A stretch of 64,000 nucleotides of DNA. Source: Rhodospirillales bacterium (GTDB taxonomy: Bacteria; Pseudomonadota; Alphaproteobacteria; Acetobacterales; Acetobacteraceae). A program made the translations under genes and the position numbers. Positions 1-8,096 of this stretch are shown here, piece after piece (the first letter of the stretch is position 1; every line of letters starts with the position of its first letter). The stretch covers positions 1 through 64,000 of the forward strand of contig JAFKLG010000057.1 in assembly GCA_017304945.1 (NCBI GenBank). Reading direction: 5' to 3'. A model generated the notes under the pieces. It made no database searches, was not told the DNA's origin, and saw only the letters and a list, made by a program, of their open reading frames with translations.

Positions 1-569
1 ATGTCCGACTCCGCATCTGCTCCGCCGGTCGTCGGAAGCATGTTGGAGGCCGAGTCGATTCCGGGGACGTTCGATGCGATCAAGGTGATGGTCGAGGCTC
101 TCACATTGCCCGCCCGACCCGGCACCTCCGCTTCCACCGGAACATCGATGCGGCGAGCCAATCATCCCCGGGACACTTCCTGATTGTGGTCGATGATGGT
201 TCGGGTACGCCGTCGGACACGTTGCTCGACGCCGTTCGAGGGGCTGTGGACGAGGTGCGACCGCTAGGGTCCCGCTTCACGGTGCGCCGGCCCAACGTGT
301 TGGGCGTCAACATAGGCGTGACGCTTCAGATGGATCAGGACGCTGACCGTTCACAAGTGGTGGCGGCCGTTCAGGATGCGATTACGACATTCGTGAACGG
401 CATGGTGGTTGGGGCGACGTTGCCGGTCACGCGGGTGGCGCAGCTGGCGTATGGGGCTTCACCGTCGGTCACGAACGTGACGTCTGTCGCGCTGAACGGC
501 GGCATGCAGGACATTGCCGCGGATCAGTTCAGCGTGATCCGGCTGTCCAGCCTGGCGGTGATGACATGA
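1..569 (+). CDS. phage baseplate assembly protein J-like, C-terminal part (5' end outside window, possible frameshift)
   Basis: Baseplate J proteins form the wedge of contractile phage tails. From about base 160 the reading frame that ends at 569 matches the C-terminal half of this family: a 'FLIVVDDGSGTPS' strand, the 'LLDAVRGAVDEVRPLG' helix, then 'TLPVTRVAQLAY' and 'VTSVALNGG'. Upstream, that frame stays open to the window edge but reads as Arg/His/Cys-rich sequence. The family-like text 'GTFDAIKVMVEALT' (about 82-123) lies in a different frame that stops at 183. I infer a frameshift somewhere in about 100-150, either real or a sequencing error. The stop overlaps the next start (ATGA), as expected in a tail operon. 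The family call is firm; intactness is not. Confidence 0.7.
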   Translation, partial: VRLRICSAGRRKHVGGRVDSGDVRCDQGDGRGSHIARPTRHLRFHRNIDAASQSSPGHFLIVVDDGSGTPSDTLLDAVRGAVDEVRPLGSRFTVRRPNVLGVNIGVTLQMDQDADRSQVVAAVQDAITTFVNGMVVGATLPVTRVAQLAYGASPSVTNVTSVALNGGMQDIAADQFSVIRLSSLAVMT

Positions 570-1240
570 GTGGAGCTCGATCCGACATCGTCGGCCGTCT
601 TCGCGCATTGTTGCCGAGCCGCTGGTTCTCGGATGACGCACCCGTGCTGGATGCGATGTTGACTGGGTTCGCGAGCACCTGGAGCTGGATCCGGGACTCC
701 ACCTCGCAGGCGCAATCGCAGCTCCGGATCACCACCGCATCGGATACGTGGCTGGATCTGATGGCCCTCGACTACTTTGGCCGATCGCTCCGACGTCGGC
801 GCCGCGAATCGGATGGTCGGTTCAGCACGCGAATCCGTGCCGAGTTGTTGCGGGAGAGAGGGACGCGGCGCGCGATGCGCTTGGCCCTCTTGGATCTCAC
901 AGGGCGCGAACCCGCCATCTTCGAGCCGGCCTCACCGCGTGACACCGGGGGCTATGGTTCGGCCGGCGGAGCCTCTAGCGGATGCGGCTACAACGTAGCG
1001 GGGGGGTGGGGCAGTCTGAACTTGCCGTTCCAGTGCTTCATTACGGCGTACCGGCCGCGCGGGAGCGGGATTGCGGCGGTGTCTGGTTGGACCTGCCAGA
1101 ACGGAGCTTACGGCCAGGGCGAGATCGAGTACGCGAATCTTGCCCTGATGGAAAGCCTCGTGAGCGACGCGGACATTCTGGACAGCATTGCGAGAACAAT
1201 GCCCGCCGCGACCATCGCCTGGGCCCGCATCACGAACTGA
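566..1240 (+). CDS. phage tail protein (gpI/YmfQ-like position)
   Basis: A 224-residue protein encoded directly after baseplate J with a 4-base ATGA overlap. This is where contractile phages keep the tail protein that joins baseplate to fibres. Residues 1-110 are helical and basic, with an 'LRALLPSRWF' start and a 'DYFG...RRRRESDGRF' segment typical of this tail-protein class. Residues 120-170 are rich in Gly, Ser and Cys with a 'GGYGSAGGASSGCGYN' run. The C-terminus is helical. No enzymatic motif is visible. The functional call rests on gene order plus general resemblance, so the exact gpI equivalence is inference. Confidence 0.65.
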   Translation: MSGARSDIVGRLRALLPSRWFSDDAPVLDAMLTGFASTWSWIRDSTSQAQSQLRITTASDTWLDLMALDYFGRSLRRRRRESDGRFSTRIRAELLRERGTRRAMRLALLDLTGREPAIFEPASPRDTGGYGSAGGASSGCGYNVAGGWGSLNLPFQCFITAYRPRGSGIAAVSGWTCQNGAYGQGEIEYANLALMESLVSDADILDSIARTMPAATIAWARITN

Positions 1241-1260
1241 CCCTCTCACAAGGTAGATCC

Positions 1261-2514
1261 ATGGATCGGAACATCGTCTATCCGGGGAGCATTCCCTTGG
1301 ATACGGACCTGCTCGCGCTCAACCGAAATACGATGATCGCAATCGGGTATCTCGCGCGCGCGGTCCTCGGTACGGATCCGGTGTTGGACGGGCTGGCATG
1401 TACGGCGACGACGCCGGCCTCGATGCAGGTGATTCTGGCGCCTGGCAGCATCACGCAAGTCGGTGCCCTGGATGTGCTGGATTACGGCTCGTTGCCAGCG
1501 GATACCGCAACATCGCTGCTCAAGATGGGGATCAACACGACGTCCAGCCGGTTCACCTTGGCTGCGCCAGCGGTATCGGGGCAGGTGAATACCTACCTGA
1601 TTCAGGCAACGCTGCAGGAAAGTGACACGGTTCCGATCGTCCTTCCCTACTACAATGCGGCGAATCCGTCTCAGCCCTTCAGCGGGCCCGCAGGCAGCGG
1701 CAATGCGCAGCCGACACTTCGCACGCAGCGTGTCGGATTGCAGTTGAAGCTCGCGACTGCGAGTTCGTTGGGAGCGGCCACGGTGCCGCCCGTGGATGTC
1801 GGTTGGATTGGCCTGTATGCCATCACGGTGCGCTACGGGCAGACGAGCGTGACGAATGCCGATATTGCATCGTTGGCAAGCGCTCCGTTCGCTCCCTGGA
1901 AGATGCCGTCGCTGCGTCCCGGATTTGGCAGCGGCGTCCAAAGCTTCACCGCAAACGATACTTTCGTGGTTCCTCAGGGTGTCCGCCAGGTGGAGGTGGA
2001 AGTGTGGGGGGCGGGCGCCGGCAGCTTCGCCTCAGTCTCGGGACGTCCGAGTGGCGGCGGAGCAGCCGGTGGTTACGCCCGAAAGCGGATTTCCGGGCTC
2101 ACGCCGGGCCAAAGCATCCCGGTTGGCGTGGGCAGTGGTGGGAGTGCCGGAGTCGTAGGCGGGAACGCCCCGTCGGCAGGTGGAACCTCGAGCTTCGGCA
2201 ACTTCACCAGCGCCACCGGCGGAAGCCTGAACTACCTCGCGAATCAAGGCGATCCGAGAAATGGCGGAACGCCGGCCGGATGCGGCATCAATGGTGATGT
2301 CAACCTGATGGGGTCCGCAGGCCAGGGCGGATATCTGAATCAGGGTGGCATGGGCGGCGCGGCGCCGATGGGCGGCGCCCAGAACAGCGGCACGACCGGC
2401 GTGCCCGGCGTATTCCCCGGAGGCGGCGCCTCCGGCGCGGGAACCGGGGCTGACAGCGCGACGCCGTACAACGGAGCTGCCGGCGCGTCCGGCCTCGTGG
2501 TCGTGCGCTGGTAG
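1261..2514 (+). CDS. phage tail protein with C-terminal glycine-rich domain
   Basis: A 417-residue protein, probably a tail-tip or fibre component. The ATG at 1261 follows an AAGG-like ribosome site; longer in-frame extensions overlap the upstream gene and were rejected. Residues 1-220 are non-repetitive beta/alpha sequence that resembles other prophage tail proteins of this bacterial group. From about residue 225 ('VQSFTANDTFVVPQGVRQVE') the sequence becomes the glycine-rich domain found at the tips of phage fibres: long Gly/Ser/Ala runs ending in 'GASGLVVVRW'. Such domains form compact polyglycine-type adhesive tips, which suggests receptor contact. The specific receptor cannot be inferred. 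Confidence 0.7.
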   Translation: MDRNIVYPGSIPLDTDLLALNRNTMIAIGYLARAVLGTDPVLDGLACTATTPASMQVILAPGSITQVGALDVLDYGSLPADTATSLLKMGINTTSSRFTLAAPAVSGQVNTYLIQATLQESDTVPIVLPYYNAANPSQPFSGPAGSGNAQPTLRTQRVGLQLKLATASSLGAATVPPVDVGWIGLYAITVRYGQTSVTNADIASLASAPFAPWKMPSLRPGFGSGVQSFTANDTFVVPQGVRQVEVEVWGAGAGSFASVSGRPSGGGAAGGYARKRISGLTPGQSIPVGVGSGGSAGVVGGNAPSAGGTSSFGNFTSATGGSLNYLANQGDPRNGGTPAGCGINGDVNLMGSAGQGGYLNQGGMGGAAPMGGAQNSGTTGVPGVFPGGGASGAGTGADSATPYNGAAGASGLVVVRW

Positions 2515-2558
2515 CCGATCACGCGACAGAGCTCGTCGAAGAGTTCCAGGAGTTTTCT

Positions 2559-3041
2559 ATGGCCACAGCGCCCGCTCACGTCCTGAAGCCGAGCACCGCT
2601 CGGGTCGTGACGATCGACAGCTTCATTCCAGTTCCGCGTGGTTCGCAGGCGGCGGCTCCTCCGTTATTGAACTGGCCGGCAAAGGACCCGAACGACGTGC
2701 TCGATTATCAGGTCGAGTATGCGCCCGCGGTCATCGGGAATGACGCGGATGGCATTGCAACGCTTGACGTGACCGTTTCGCCGAATGCGCCCGGCGACCT
2801 TCTGGTGACACGGACGACGGTCGATGGAACCCGCGCCGTTCTCTGGATGTCCGCTGGGCAGTCGGGCGTCGTGTACGTCGTCACGCTCGCAATGACGACG
2901 ATGAATGGACGGGTGGTGCAGCGCAGTGTGTTGCTGCCGGTCGTCTCGCTGTCGTCCATCACGGTCAGCCCGCTTGCCCTGCTCACGAGTGACGGGGTGA
3001 TGATCACCGATCACAACGGCAACCCGCTCCTGTCGGTGTGA
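2559..3041 (+). CDS. phage fibre-tail adaptor-like protein
   Basis: A 160-residue protein preceded by an AGGAG-type site. It contains 'LLNWPAKDPNDVLDYQVEY' (about residues 37-55), a segment I associate with small adaptor proteins linking fibres to the tail. This is followed by alternating beta strands of an immunoglobulin-like type ('IATLDVTVSP', 'VVYVVTLAMTT'). The C-terminus is a short strand-rich tail ending in 'HNGNPLLSV'. It sits between two fibre-type genes, consistent with an assembly or linker role. The adaptor name is by analogy; at minimum it is a small structural tail protein. Confidence 0.5.
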   Translation: MATAPAHVLKPSTARVVTIDSFIPVPRGSQAAAPPLLNWPAKDPNDVLDYQVEYAPAVIGNDADGIATLDVTVSPNAPGDLLVTRTTVDGTRAVLWMSAGQSGVVYVVTLAMTTMNGRVVQRSVLLPVVSLSSITVSPLALLTSDGVMITDHNGNPLLSV

Positions 3042-3120
3042 GCCTGGCTGCACGCGTTTCGGTCACCTCTTTCCCACTTCTGAGGGCTGGGCGCTTCGGC
3101 CCCAGATGATGTAGCCAACC

Positions 3121-6100
3121 ATGCCTACAATCGACGAACTTGCGCCGGCCACTGCGGCGGCCGACAGCGATCAACTCGTGGTCAGCCAGGCCGGCACTAC
3201 GCGGCGGGTCTCGCGGGCCCAGATGATATCGGGCCTGCAGCCGGCCTTGTCGGTGCCAACCGGAAAGCTCCTTGGCAGGAGTTCAAGCGGGACGGGGTCC
3301 GCCGAGACGATATCGCTTGGCACGAATCTGACGCTGGCAGGTGGAACGCTCAATGCGGCGTCCTCTCCCTTCGTGGTGTCGCAGCTCCCAAGCGGTGTGG
3401 TCCCGGGCACGACTGATCTGATCCCGATTCTACAAGGTGGAACGACGGTCGCCGTCACGTATAGCCAGTTCCAGAACAGTCTCGGGAAAGTCGCCAACGT
3501 AGACGTCTCGCAGGCGCTGGTCACGCCCACAGGCGCGTCGGCGGGCCGACGGCTCGCGGATATCGCGCAGTCGATGTTGCCGGTCACTGGTGGCACGTTG
3601 ACGGGCGCGCTGACCCTTGCTGGTGCCCCGACGGGCGGCTCGCAGGCTACGACCAAGGACTACGTCGATGCGGCAGCGGCAACCGCGCTGCCGCGCAGTG
3701 GCGGGACGCTCACCGGTCCGCTGATGCTCAGCGGCGATCCGAGTGCCGCGACGCAGGCCGCGACGAAGGCGTATGTGGACGGCCATGTCGGAACCGCGCT
3801 GCCCCGCAGCGGCGGAACGCTCACTGGGGCGCTGACGCTCAGTGGCGATCCGATTTCGGCAGCGCAGGCTGCCACGAAGCAGTATGTCGATACGCGCGTC
3901 GCGCGTGGCGGTGACACGCTGACCGGGCCCCTGACGTTGTCGGCTGCGCCGTCCTCCGCCCTGCACGCAGCCTCCAAGTCATATGTCGACCTCCAGGTGC
4001 AATCGTCGCTGCCGCTGGCTGGTGGCACGATGTCGGGTCCGCTGGTCCTTGCAGGCGATCCGACCTTCGCGCAGCAGGCGGCCACCAAGAGTTATGTCGA
4101 CGCACATTCGGGGACGGGCCTGACACCCTCGGGTGGCACGATGACGGGGGCGCTGCTGCTTGCGGCCGACCCCGCCGTCCCGCTCCAGGCCGCAACGAAG
4201 CAGTACGTGGACGCGAAGCTGTCTCGTTCGGGTGGTACCCTCACCGGGCCGCTGGTGCTGGCAGCCGATCCAACGAGTGGTTTGCAGGCCGCGACGAAGT
4301 CCTATGTCGATGCGGTGGCAACCGCGTCCGGCGCGTTGCTCAAGACGGGCGGGACGCTCACGGGCCCGCTCACGCTCAGCGGCGACCCAACAGCGACGAC
4401 GCAAGCGGCGACGAAGCGATACGTCGATGCGCAGGTTGCGACCGCTCTGCCGCTCACCGGCGGGACCGTGTCCGGAGCGCTCACGCTTGGCACGCAGCCG
4501 ACTGCAGCGGGTCATGCGGCCAGCAAGCAGTATGTCGATACGCAGGTTACGACTGCGGTTCCCGTCTCGGGGGGCACGGTCACAGGGACGCTGTCACTGG
4601 CAGGAGCGCCGACGGCGTCCTCGCACGCGGTCACCAAGCAATACGTCGACGGCATCATCGGCACCTATGGTCTCAACATCAAGCTCGCGCCCTACACAGC
4701 GCAGCTCAATGGGGCGGCCGATGACACTGCGGCCTTCAAGGCGGCATATAACGCCGCCAGCGCGAACAGCGTCATTCATGTTCCCAATGGAGTCGCGGTC
4801 GTGCAGGACAGCGGCAGTTGGGGCATCCCAGTCACCAAGGCGGTGAAGTGGGATCTCGACGGAACCAGCCGCGCGGACGGAACTGCTCTGGCCAGCGCGA
4901 TCCCGACGGGCACCAATCCTGCGGTGAGCAATCTCCCGGGCGTTGTGCAGGGACATTCGAGTTCCGGTGTGGCGTTCTCCCGTTCCACCTCTGCGACGAC
5001 GGACCTGGCACTCCTGCACAGCTCGTACATCGTGGGTCACGCCGGCGGCAGTACGGCGGTGATCGCCAACGCGCGAACGGATACGCTGATCTACAACAGC
5101 CCCGCCAACTTCGTCTGGGCGGGGCTCGACCGTATGATCTGGACGGGTATTCAGGCGCCGTCGAAAACGGCCCTGACGCAGCATGTTGGGCGATACGTCC
5201 AGACGATCAGGCAGACAACGACAACCGACTCGACGGGTGCTCCGCTCCCCCAGCCGGAACTGTGGGCGGCGTGCCTCGAGTATCGAGACGTCACCAACAA
5301 GCCGTCCAGTGCGTGCGCGGCCTCCATCACCGTCGAGATGGATTGGGTCGGGAACGGGGCCGACGATGCAGGCAACCGGCAGATTCAGTCCTTGGTCGTT
5401 GCCCAGAATGATCCTGCCGGCGCGGCCGTGGAGGTCGCGAACATCATCGGCGTCTATCTGGCGGCCGGATCCAAGGGAAAGACAGGTCGGGTCTTCAACA
5501 TCGGCATTCCATTCCAGACCGCCGTTCTGGACACCACCGCCGCGACACAACTCCCCGGTGCAGCCGCGATCCGTCTCGCAGCCGGCCACACGATCGCCTT
5601 CGAGCCCTCGGCGAATAATACCCTCGCGTTCGACAGCGCGACCGGAACCCTGCGGTGGAACCAAGGAACCTTGTCGTACCCCGTGGGCAAGGGGATCTCC
5701 GTCGGATGGGCGAATGTCTGCAGCGCCAACACGACGCTCCCCAATTGGCTTACAGGCAACATCGTCTTCCTGATCGGTTCGTCGACCTTCACCATCACCC
5801 TGCCAACAGCGGCCAGCACGCCGTCCGGCACAGGTTTCACGTTCTCGGTGCTCGGGACCTGCGTCGTGTCCATCGTCACCTCTGGTGGCGACATCATCGA
5901 CAATGGTCCTGTCGTGCTACGCCAATCCGATCGCTATCATGTCGTTTCCGATGGAAGCTTTGCCTGGCGCGAAGTGTTTCGGACCAACTCCGTGAACCCT
6001 CGGTTCACAGGTCCCCCCGTCCTTCCGAACTACACGGTGGGGGGGCTGCCGTCCACGGCACCGACTGGCGCAAAAGCCTACGCCAGCAATGGGCGGAAGC

Positions 6101-6195
6101 CGAATGAGCCCGGCGGCGGTGGGACGGGCGTCGAGGTGTTCTACGATGGTGGACGCTGGATCTCGGTATGCTCGGGAGTCCAGGTGACATCGTGA
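3121..6195 (+). CDS. large phage tail fibre with ten trimer-forming repeats and a beta-helix-like C-terminus
   Basis: A 1024-residue fibre. Residues 1-80 form a modular N-terminus ('MPTIDELAPATAAADSDQLV', then 'LLGRSSSGTG') also present in the fibre encoded at 6261, so probably the virion-attachment domain. Residues 155-510 are ten repeats of about 35 residues with cores GGTLTG(P/A)L and (A/T)xKxYVD, the phage_fiber_2-type repeat known from side-tail fibres that trimerise. From about residue 520, 'NGAADDTAAFKAAYNAAS' followed by 'VIHVPNG' resembles the start of a pectate-lyase-like right-handed beta-helix. Residues 520-1024 therefore probably form the receptor-binding or depolymerase-like region; no catalytic residues could be assigned. 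Its ribosome site is weak. Confidence 0.8.
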   Translation: MPTIDELAPATAAADSDQLVVSQAGTTRRVSRAQMISGLQPALSVPTGKLLGRSSSGTGSAETISLGTNLTLAGGTLNAASSPFVVSQLPSGVVPGTTDLIPILQGGTTVAVTYSQFQNSLGKVANVDVSQALVTPTGASAGRRLADIAQSMLPVTGGTLTGALTLAGAPTGGSQATTKDYVDAAAATALPRSGGTLTGPLMLSGDPSAATQAATKAYVDGHVGTALPRSGGTLTGALTLSGDPISAAQAATKQYVDTRVARGGDTLTGPLTLSAAPSSALHAASKSYVDLQVQSSLPLAGGTMSGPLVLAGDPTFAQQAATKSYVDAHSGTGLTPSGGTMTGALLLAADPAVPLQAATKQYVDAKLSRSGGTLTGPLVLAADPTSGLQAATKSYVDAVATASGALLKTGGTLTGPLTLSGDPTATTQAATKRYVDAQVATALPLTGGTVSGALTLGTQPTAAGHAASKQYVDTQVTTAVPVSGGTVTGTLSLAGAPTASSHAVTKQYVDGIIGTYGLNIKLAPYTAQLNGAADDTAAFKAAYNAASANSVIHVPNGVAVVQDSGSWGIPVTKAVKWDLDGTSRADGTALASAIPTGTNPAVSNLPGVVQGHSSSGVAFSRSTSATTDLALLHSSYIVGHAGGSTAVIANARTDTLIYNSPANFVWAGLDRMIWTGIQAPSKTALTQHVGRYVQTIRQTTTTDSTGAPLPQPELWAACLEYRDVTNKPSSACAASITVEMDWVGNGADDAGNRQIQSLVVAQNDPAGAAVEVANIIGVYLAAGSKGKTGRVFNIGIPFQTAVLDTTAATQLPGAAAIRLAAGHTIAFEPSANNTLAFDSATGTLRWNQGTLSYPVGKGISVGWANVCSANTTLPNWLTGNIVFLIGSSTFTITLPTAASTPSGTGFTFSVLGTCVVSIVTSGGDIIDNGPVVLRQSDRYHVVSDGSFAWREVFRTNSVNPRFTGPPVLPNYTVGGLPSTAPTGAKAYASNGRKPNEPGGGGTGVEVFYDGGRWISVCSGVQVTS
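3583..4650 (+). repeat. ten tandem fibre repeats (about 105 bp each)
   Basis: Ten coding repeats each contain one GGTLTG-like motif and one KxYVD motif, with unit lengths of about 33-39 codons. The copies differ at many third positions and in the linker between the two motifs, so they are diverged rather than freshly duplicated. One unit (around 3895-3930) is shortened and reads 'ARGGDTLTG'. Repeat number in such fibres usually sets shaft length, so recombination here could vary fibre length. Confidence 0.85.
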
Positions 6196-6260
6196 CCACG
6201 CAAGTCCCCGTCGCTCATCCTGCAGCGTGAACCGTCCCGCGGACGGACCCAAGAGGTACG

Positions 6261-8096
6261 ATGCCGACCATATCGCAACTGCCCCGCGCCGATCTCGTCG
6301 ATCCCGCGGATTTGGTGCCACTTTCGCATCAGGGGGAGGCACGCGGAATCAGCGTCGGAGACCTCCTGTCCGGGACGCAGCCTGCCATATTCGCGCGGAG
6401 TTCGACTCTGCTCGGGCGCACGAGCATCGGTCCAGGCGGTCCGGAGGAAGTCGATGTCGGTCCGGGGCTGGTGCTCAGCGAAGGCACACTCACGGCAGAT
6501 CACGCGTCGTTCCCCACGCACCAGAGCTTCACGCCGCAAGATCTCCTGGTGCTGTCGACAGCGGGACAGCCCGCCCTGCTGCCAGTCGCCGCGCTGCGGG
6601 ATTTGTTCTCCGCCGGCGCCAACGTCGCCATCTCTCCTGACGGCACGATCTCGGCGAGCGGTGGTGGTGGCACGAGTTCGACCGTTCCCATTGCGGAGCT
6701 CGCACTCGCCACCTCAGTCGGGGCAGGAGATCTCCTCCTCGTCTCCCAGGCCGGTATTGAACGAGCCGTTACCGTCGGCTCGCTGTTGAACGGCGAAACG
6801 ATCGACATGGCGCAGCCTGCCGGCGCGCCGACCGATGGAGATTTGCTGTGGGTTGCCCAGGGCAGCTCGACGATGACCCGGCAGACGCTTGGTGCGCTTT
6901 GGCCATGGATCGCGAGCAAGCTCCCGACGCACCTCACTCCCACCGTTGAAGTCAGCAGTGCAACGACCCTCGATGGAACGCTTCACAATGGACGGCTGCT
7001 CGTCTGTAGCGCGCCGGTGTCGCTGTCGGTCATCCCGCAGAACATGGGAAACGGCTTCCGCTGTGAGGTTCTGAATCTGAGTGCGGGCGACGTGACATTG
7101 GATGCACGCATCCGCACATCGTCCGGTCGATCGCTCCTCGAGAGCGGCCAAGCGATGACGGTGCATGTGGTGACGTATTCGGGCGGGACCGTGGTGTTCG
7201 GTCGCATGTCCGGGCCAAGTGCTTCTGGTGCACCCGGCCAGGCCACCGGTCTCAGCATCGCGGGCCAGACTGCCACGACTGTCTCTCTGACCTGGGCGGC
7301 TCCGACTGCGGGAGACGTGTCGGGCTACGTGGTCAGCTACAGACAGGCGGGCAGCACGAATTGGGTCGCGGCGGCAACTGCGGTCACCATCACGCAGCAC
7401 ACCGTCGAATCGCTATCAGCAGCCACATCCTACGAATTCATCGTCACGTCGCTGAACGGAAACATCACCGGCTCGCCGTCCAACATCGTCACGGCAACGA
7501 CGAACGGGGCCCAGAGCGCGATCACTGCGCCGGTCAACCTGGCCATCACGAGCGCCACGACCAGTTCGATCGCACTGTCCTGGGGCGCACCGACCACTGG
7601 CACCGCCGGGAGCTATACGATTCAGTACCGGATGACCGGCAGCGGCACCTGGACCGGAACGGTCTCTGGGCTCGTCGGCACGACCTATGTCGCGAGCGGG
7701 CTGAACGCCGGTCAGTCCTACGATTGGCGAGTCGCCGCCGTTGCAGCAGACGGTGCCTCCGCGGTCTCGTCGGTGGTGGTGGCGGCGACGCTGGCTGCCA
7801 CCGGCGCGGTGACGTCCCTGAGCTGGAATCTGGTCCCGACCGGCCCGGTCGCGCACGGAGCCGGCGCCTTGGGGATGAATGCCCACGTCACGCCTGCCTC
7901 GGCACAGGTGCAGTTCGGGGTGTCGCAGTCGCCCACGGTGCCCCCGTCGAACTGGACGTCAGGGACCTACGTCAACACCGATCTCTGGGGGGCGTATGTC
8001 GCGACGCCCGCCACTGCCGGCACATGGTATGCGTGGGTCGAGGGCGTCGACGGCAGTTGTGCGACGGTCCACCCGACCGGGATCGTCGTGACATGA
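6261..8096 (+). CDS. phage tail fibre with two fibronectin type III domains
   Basis: A 611-residue fibre with an AGAGG ribosome site just upstream. The N-terminus ('MPTISQLPRADLVDPADLV', then 'LLGRTSIGPG') is a diverged copy of that in the fibre at 3121. A related module recurs inside ('AGDLLLVSQAGIERAVTVGS'). Two fibronectin III domains follow at about residues 325-412 ('SLTWAAPTAGDVSGYVVSYR') and 418-510 ('ALSWGAPTTGTAGSYTIQYR'), each with the usual Trp and Tyr landmarks. Such domains in phage virions are thought to bind cell-surface carbohydrate weakly. The C-terminal 100 residues have no recognised family. The stop overlaps the next start by ATGA. Confidence 0.8.
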   Translation: MPTISQLPRADLVDPADLVPLSHQGEARGISVGDLLSGTQPAIFARSSTLLGRTSIGPGGPEEVDVGPGLVLSEGTLTADHASFPTHQSFTPQDLLVLSTAGQPALLPVAALRDLFSAGANVAISPDGTISASGGGGTSSTVPIAELALATSVGAGDLLLVSQAGIERAVTVGSLLNGETIDMAQPAGAPTDGDLLWVAQGSSTMTRQTLGALWPWIASKLPTHLTPTVEVSSATTLDGTLHNGRLLVCSAPVSLSVIPQNMGNGFRCEVLNLSAGDVTLDARIRTSSGRSLLESGQAMTVHVVTYSGGTVVFGRMSGPSASGAPGQATGLSIAGQTATTVSLTWAAPTAGDVSGYVVSYRQAGSTNWVAAATAVTITQHTVESLSAATSYEFIVTSLNGNITGSPSNIVTATTNGAQSAITAPVNLAITSATTSSIALSWGAPTTGTAGSYTIQYRMTGSGTWTGTVSGLVGTTYVASGLNAGQSYDWRVAAVAADGASAVSSVVVAATLAATGAVTSLSWNLVPTGPVAHGAGALGMNAHVTPASAQVQFGVSQSPTVPPSNWTSGTYVNTDLWGAYVATPATAGTWYAWVEGVDGSCATVHPTGIVVT

